A DNA stretch of 64,000 bases from Arthrobacter_J sp038199985 (GTDB lineage Bacteria > Actinomycetota > Actinomycetes > Actinomycetales > Micrococcaceae): NCBI GenBank assembly GCA_038199985.1, contig JBBPYK010000069.1:62001-126000 (forward strand), written 5' to 3'. Position 1 is the stretch's first letter, and each line of letters starts with the position of its first letter. The notes under the pieces are model-generated. The model was not told the DNA's origin and searched no databases. It saw only the letters and a program-made list of their open reading frames with translations. Of this stretch, positions 60,183 through 64,000 are shown one piece after another. A program made the position numbers and the translations under genes.

Positions 60183-60938
60183 TCAGGCCGGAACCATGAA
60201 GCGGTCGTAGCCTTCTTCTTCAAGGCGCTCGGCAAGCTCGGGGCCGCCCTGCTCAGCAATGCGACCATCAATGAAGACATGGACAAAGTCCGGCTTGATG
60301 TAACGCAGAATACGAGTGTAGTGGGTGATGAGGACAGTACCCATCTGGCCCTGGCTGTGCACGCGATTGACGCCTTCGGAAACAACCTTGAGCGCGTCTA
60401 CGTCCAGTCCCGAATCGGTTTCATCCAGAATGGCGAACTTGGGCTTGAATAGTTCCAACTGCAAGATCTCCACACGCTTTTTCTCGCCGCCGGAGAAGCC
60501 TTCGTTGACATTACGCTGCGCGAAGTCGGAGTCAATCCGCAATTCGCCCATGGCAGCTTTCACGTCCTTGGTCCAGTGACGCAGGCTCGGGGCCTCACCG
60601 TCGAGTGCGGTTTTGGCTGTCCGCAGGAAGTTCGTCATGGTGACACCTGGTACCTCGACCGGGTACTGCATGGCCAAGAACAATCCGGCGCGCGCACGCT
60701 GGTCGACAGACATTTCGAGAACATCCTCGCCGTCGAGCGTAATGGAGCCGCTGTCCACGGTGTAGCGGGGATGACCGGCAATCGTGGAAGCCAGCGTGGA
60801 CTTTCCAGAACCGTTCGGTCCCATGATGGCGTGGCTTTCACCGGTGTTGATAGTGAGGCTAACGCCTTTCAGGATCTGCTTGGTTCCCTGCTCCGTCGTG
60901 ATGCTGACGTGTAGGTCTTTGATTTCAAGGGTCGACAT
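60183..60938 (-). CDS. sufC: Fe-S assembly ATPase SufC
   Basis: 251 residues from ATG 60938; AAGGAG lies nine bases upstream and the longer frame is not coding. Soluble ABC ATPase of the SufBCD scaffold: Walker A GPNGSGKST (about 39-47), GLFLAMQYPVEVPGV (about 87-101), signature EGFSGGEKKR (about 145-154), Walker B FAILDETDSGLD (about 166-177) and switch His in THYTRIL. It powers cluster assembly on SufB-SufD. It follows the Rieske protein gene by about 50 bases. Confidence 0.96.
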   Translation of the reverse strand: MSTLEIKDLHVSITTEQGTKQILKGVSLTINTGESHAIMGPNGSGKSTLASTIAGHPRYTVDSGSITLDGEDVLEMSVDQRARAGLFLAMQYPVEVPGVTMTNFLRTAKTALDGEAPSLRHWTKDVKAAMGELRIDSDFAQRNVNEGFSGGEKKRVEILQLELFKPKFAILDETDSGLDVDALKVVSEGVNRVHSQGQMGTVLITHYTRILRYIKPDFVHVFIDGRIAEQGGPELAERLEEEGYDRFMVPA

Positions 60939-60991
60939 TTGCCATTTCTCCTTCGCACCACATGAGGTGCCGTCATTCGTGGGTAAGTACT

Positions 60992-61354
60992 TCAGGCCAG
61001 GTCCGGAGCTGGAGCCCCGTTGGTCACGTTCGTGACATCGACGTACACTTCGTTGCTGTGAATTTCCACAGCAAAGACAGGCACCGGCTCGTAGGCAGGG
61101 AGCTGCAGCGGCTGACCATTGCGTAGATCGAATTGGGAACCATGTCCCCAGCATTCGATCGATCCACCTTCGACATCGCCCTCAGATAGTGAGATATCCG
61201 CATGCGAGCAGGTATCCCCCAAGGCGTGAATGATGCCCTGCGAGTCCTTCACGACGACAATGGGATAGTCGTCTATGAGTACCCTGAGTGCCTGCTTGAC
61301 TGAGATGTCATCAACACTGCAAATGAGCTCTCCGCTTGGCGTTTCTTCTGCCAT
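60992..61354 (-). CDS. Rieske-type ferredoxin in the suf operon
   Basis: 120 residues. One Rieske [2Fe-2S] domain with ligands Cys49, His51, Cys68 and His71 (DTCSHADI and CWGHGSQFD). It resembles the ferredoxin subunit of non-heme iron oxygenases, but no oxygenase is encoded here. Its place between sufD and sufC suggests it donates electrons for, or is loaded by, the Suf system. It begins nine bases after sufD and ends in a flexible Ala/Pro tail. Confidence 0.93.
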   Translation of the reverse strand: MAEETPSGELICSVDDISVKQALRVLIDDYPIVVVKDSQGIIHALGDTCSHADISLSEGDVEGGSIECWGHGSQFDLRNGQPLQLPAYEPVPVFAVEIHSNEVYVDVTNVTNGAPAPDLA

Positions 61355-61362
61355 GACCGCGC

Positions 61363-62619
61363 CTAGAGGTTCCCTGCTGCGAGCTCACGCTCAACAGCCT
61401 CGCTCAACCGCTCCTCGATGGCCGGAACCCCGATTTGCTGGATGATTTCGTTCAGGAATCCGCGCACGACCAATCGCCGGGCTACATCTTCAGCGATGCC
61501 ACGCGCCATCAAGTAGAAAAGCTGCTCGTCATCGAAACGACCGGTTGCACTGGCGTGTCCAGCGCCCTCGATCAGCCCGGTCTCAATTTCAAGGTTCGGA
61601 ACGGAATCGGCGCGAGCCCCATCGGTCAACACGAGGTTGCGGTTGGTCTCGTAGGAGTCCGTACCTTCAGCTTCCTTGCGGATGAGGACGTCACCAACCC
61701 ACACCGTGTGTGCCCCGCGGCCCTGCAACGCACCCTTGTAAGTCACACGAGACTTACAATTCGGCTCTGAATGGTCCACTAGAAGGCGTTGTTCGAAGTG
61801 CTGGCCCGCATCAGCGAAATAGAGCCCATACATTTCCACGTTTCCGCCAGGAGCATCGAAACGCGACGATGGCGTGAGTCGTACCAGATCTCCACCCAGA
61901 TTGACCGCAACGTGCTTGTACTGTGCGTCGCGACCCACCCTGGCCTGCTGAGATGATGCGTGAACGGCGTCGTCGTCCCATTCTTGAATGGAAACCACGG
62001 TGAGGTTTGAACTTTCACCGACGACGATCTCGACGTTTTGCGCCAATGTGGCGGTACCGTGATGATCCAGGACGACGACGGCGCGAGAGAATTTTCCAGC
62101 ATCGATGATGATGTGCTGGGCCGCAGCAGACTGGTCAGAGCCGGTGATCGCCACCGTTACTTCAGCATCCAAAGACGTTTCGTCCGGAATGGTAATCACT
62201 GTTACTTCCCGGACTGCTTCCCATGCTGCAGCGGCGACACGGTCCTCCGGCACAAAGGCGCGCCCTCGCCGGGGATCGTCCGCTCCAACAGTTTCAACGG
62301 TCACCGGATCGCTCGCGGTTACGTTGATGCTGGGACCGACCCCGGTGAGCTCGTCCGTGTGGAGACCACGCAGACGTTTCAGCGGGGTGAACCGCCAGTC
62401 TTCCTCGCGTCCCGTCAGCGGGGCGAAATCCTCAAGTTTGAACGACGTCCGTCGCTCACCTCGAGAAGCTTCCGGAACAACCGGCGCATTGCCGTGGCTG
62501 TGCTTCTTCATGCCCAGCTGCTCAGAACCTTCATTGATGGTTGAAAGATTTTCGCCTTCTTCCGTGAATCCATCAATGGCGATCTTGTCTTCAGTCTTTA
62601 CGTCAGTCATGTCTGCCAT
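61363..62619 (-). CDS. sufD: Fe-S assembly scaffold protein SufD
   Basis: 418 residues. SufD pairs with SufB to form the scaffold. The beta-helix core carries many short repeats; EDWRFTPLKRLRGL (about 74-87), SRVTYKGALQGRGAHTVWVG (about 293-312) and the C-terminal ATGRFDDEQLFYLMARGIAE (about 360-379) are family features. The first 45 residues are acidic and probably disordered. ATG 62619 lies two bases after the sufB stop; a second ATG three codons in is possible. Confidence 0.95.
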   Translation of the reverse strand: MADMTDVKTEDKIAIDGFTEEGENLSTINEGSEQLGMKKHSHGNAPVVPEASRGERRTSFKLEDFAPLTGREEDWRFTPLKRLRGLHTDELTGVGPSINVTASDPVTVETVGADDPRRGRAFVPEDRVAAAAWEAVREVTVITIPDETSLDAEVTVAITGSDQSAAAQHIIIDAGKFSRAVVVLDHHGTATLAQNVEIVVGESSNLTVVSIQEWDDDAVHASSQQARVGRDAQYKHVAVNLGGDLVRLTPSSRFDAPGGNVEMYGLYFADAGQHFEQRLLVDHSEPNCKSRVTYKGALQGRGAHTVWVGDVLIRKEAEGTDSYETNRNLVLTDGARADSVPNLEIETGLIEGAGHASATGRFDDEQLFYLMARGIAEDVARRLVVRGFLNEIIQQIGVPAIEERLSEAVERELAAGNL

Positions 62620-62621
62620 TC

Positions 62622-64000
62622 CTAGCCCACGGCCCCTTCCATCTGCATTTCAATCAGGCGGTTCAGTTCCAAGGCGTATTCCATAGGCAGTTCACGAGAA
62701 ATGGGCTCGATGAATCCGCGCACAATCATGGCCATGGCTTCGTCCTCGGGCATGCCCCGCGACTGGAGGTAGAACAGCTGCTCCTCGCTGACGCGCGAGA
62801 CGGTGGCCTCGTGTCCCATGGTCACGTCATCCTCGCGGATGTCCACATAGGGGTACGTGTCAGAACGGGAAATGGTATCCACGAGCAACGCATCGCACCG
62901 GACGGTGTTTGCTGAGTGCTTTGCGCCCTCTCTGATCTGAACCAAGCCACGGTAGGCAGAACGCCCGCCGCCACGAGCAACAGACTTGGAGATAATCGAG
63001 GACTTCGTGTTCGGTGCGATGTGCACCATTTTGGACCCAGTGTCCTGATGCTGACCCTCACCGGCAAAAGCGATCGAGAGCGTTTCTCCCTTGGCATGCT
63101 CACCGACGAGGTAAACGGCCGGGTACTTCATGGTGACCTTGGAGCCGATGTTTCCATCGATCCACTCCATGGTGGCGCCTTCATGGCAGATAGCGCGCTT
63201 GGTCACCAGGTTGTAAACGTTGTTCGACCAGTTCTGGATGGTGGTGTAGCGAACTCTTGCACCCTTTTTACAGATGATCTCCACGACCGCCGAGTGCAAC
63301 GAATCCGATGAATAGATAGGTGCCGTGCACCCTTCAATGTAATGGACGTAGGAGTCCTCATCGGCAATGATGAGCGTCCGCTCGAACTGACCCATGTTCT
63401 CCGTGTTGATACGGAAGTACGCCTGCAAGGGAATCTCGACGTGGACGCCTTTGGGGACATACACGAAGGAGCCGCCCGACCACACAGCCGTGTTCAGCGA
63501 CGCGAACTTATTGTCACCAACAGGGATCACGGATCCGAAGTACTCTTCAAAGAACTCAGGGTGTTCCCGCAGCGCAGTATCAGTGTCCATAAAAATGACA
63601 CCCTGGCGTTCAAGTCCCTCATTGATCTGGTGGTAAACGACCTCTGATTCGTACTGAGCCGCTACACCCGACACCAAGCTATTGCGTTCCGCCTCGGGGA
63701 TCCCGAGCCTCTCATAGGTATTCTTGATATCGTCCGGCAGGTCTTCCCACGTGGTGGCCTGCTTTTCCGTGGAACGCACAAAGTACTTGATATTGTCGAA
63801 ATCAATGCCGGAGAGGTCTGCACCCCATGCGGGCATCGGTTTGCGATCGAAGTACTTGAGGCCCTTGAGCCGAAGGTCGAGCATCCATTCCGGCTCGCTC
63901 TTCTTGGAGGAGATGTCGCGAACGACATCCTCGCTCAGACCACGACGTGCAGAGGATCCCGCCACGTCCGAGTCGGCCCAACCATATTCGTAGGTTCCAA
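62622..64000 (-). CDS. sufB: Fe-S assembly scaffold protein SufB (5' end beyond the window)
   Basis: At least 459 residues; the frame stays open to the right edge, where YEYGWADSDVAGSSARRGLS continues the conserved N-terminal region, so the true start lies outside. The GTG at 63965 is internal. Family blocks: RRGLSEDVVRDISSKKSEPE, GVAAQYESEVVYH, VYVPKGVHVEIPLQAYFRIN, CTAPIYSSDSLHSAVVE and SRVSEEQLFYLQSRGMPEDE. SufB is the cluster-building scaffold with SufC and SufD. It is upstream in the operon; a sufR regulator may follow beyond the edge. Confidence 0.96.
   Translation of the reverse strand, partial: GTYEYGWADSDVAGSSARRGLSEDVVRDISSKKSEPEWMLDLRLKGLKYFDRKPMPAWGADLSGIDFDNIKYFVRSTEKQATTWEDLPDDIKNTYERLGIPEAERNSLVSGVAAQYESEVVYHQINEGLERQGVIFMDTDTALREHPEFFEEYFGSVIPVGDNKFASLNTAVWSGGSFVYVPKGVHVEIPLQAYFRINTENMGQFERTLIIADEDSYVHYIEGCTAPIYSSDSLHSAVVEIICKKGARVRYTTIQNWSNNVYNLVTKRAICHEGATMEWIDGNIGSKVTMKYPAVYLVGEHAKGETLSIAFAGEGQHQDTGSKMVHIAPNTKSSIISKSVARGGGRSAYRGLVQIREGAKHSANTVRCDALLVDTISRSDTYPYVDIREDDVTMGHEATVSRVSEEQLFYLQSRGMPEDEAMAMIVRGFIEPISRELPMEYALELNRLIEMQMEGAVG

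Overview
The window is ordinary chromosomal DNA of an actinobacterium in the order Micrococcales, most likely a member or relative of the Micrococcaceae (Arthrobacter group). Supporting this are a complete Pup-proteasome locus, mycothiol synthesis (mshC), RbpA, DUF3090/DUF4193/DUF5703-type actinobacterial proteins, and a pafB-pafC fusion of the kind known from Arthrobacter. GC looks moderate by eye (upper 50s percent), below that of most Arthrobacter. I see no phage, insertion sequence, CRISPR array or other sign of recent transfer.

Layout. 1-2.2 kb: nfeD and an SPFH protein, then rbpA behind a SigR-like promoter. 2.2-22 kb: a long leftward block with polyprenol-phosphate mannosyltransferase, an amidohydrolase, helY, tatA-tatC, fused pafBC, two FKBP isomerases, pafA, prcA, prcB, pup, dop, mpa/arc, trmI and a site-2 protease. 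With the following PAC2, mshC and uppP genes, this matches the Mycobacterium tuberculosis Rv2050 to Rv2136c neighbourhood with many genes missing between. 22-32.6 kb: PAC2, mshC, uppP, an aldo/keto-reductase-like protein, small conserved proteins, an M20 peptidase, tRNA-Leu(GAG), DUF4193, arfB, the SCO1664/DUF3090/phosphatase trio, and kynureninase. 32.7-39.1 kb: a fatty-acid module (MaoC hydratase, FabG4-like reductase, thiolase, TetR, acyl-CoA oxidase-like flavoprotein) around a palindromic divergent promoter. 39.2-41.7 kb: divergent glgA and glgC. 41.7-56 kb: an SDR with a zinc ribbon coupled to a YeiH transporter, pepN, a lipoate ligase, L31 type B, a lipoprotein, a TrmH methylase with TSUP and ABC genes, serB, two SDRs, DUF3099, a small Cys protein and SURF1. 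56-64 kb: an ABC-F ATPase, the bioYMN biotin importer, and a suf Fe-S operon running off the right end.

How it fits together. Pup is deamidated by Dop, ligated to targets by PafA, unfolded by Mpa and degraded by PrcAB; PafBC activates the mycobacterial-type DNA-damage response. The fatty-acid module can carry out oxidation, hydration, ketoreduction and thiolysis under a local TetR. GlgA and GlgC make glycogen or maltosyl precursors. BioYMN imports biotin. SufBCD with a Rieske protein and a DUF59 factor build Fe-S clusters.

The main non-routine observations are these. At least twelve genes have a TAnnnT -10 hexamer ending exactly 6 or 7 bases before the start codon, which predicts widespread leaderless transcription. 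An aldo/keto-reductase fold protein lacks three of the four catalytic residues. A perfect GGAAT-N18-GTT motif before rbpA is embedded in a 19-bp hairpin. Strong palindromes sit at the tetR/fadA, glgA/glgC and bioY promoters. An SDR carries a zinc ribbon and has Thr in place of the catalytic Tyr. A lipoate ligase has its accessory domain moved to the N-terminus. I did not find a clearly new multi-gene system; the best candidates for unknown biology are the SCO1664/DUF3090/phosphatase trio and the SDR/YeiH pair.
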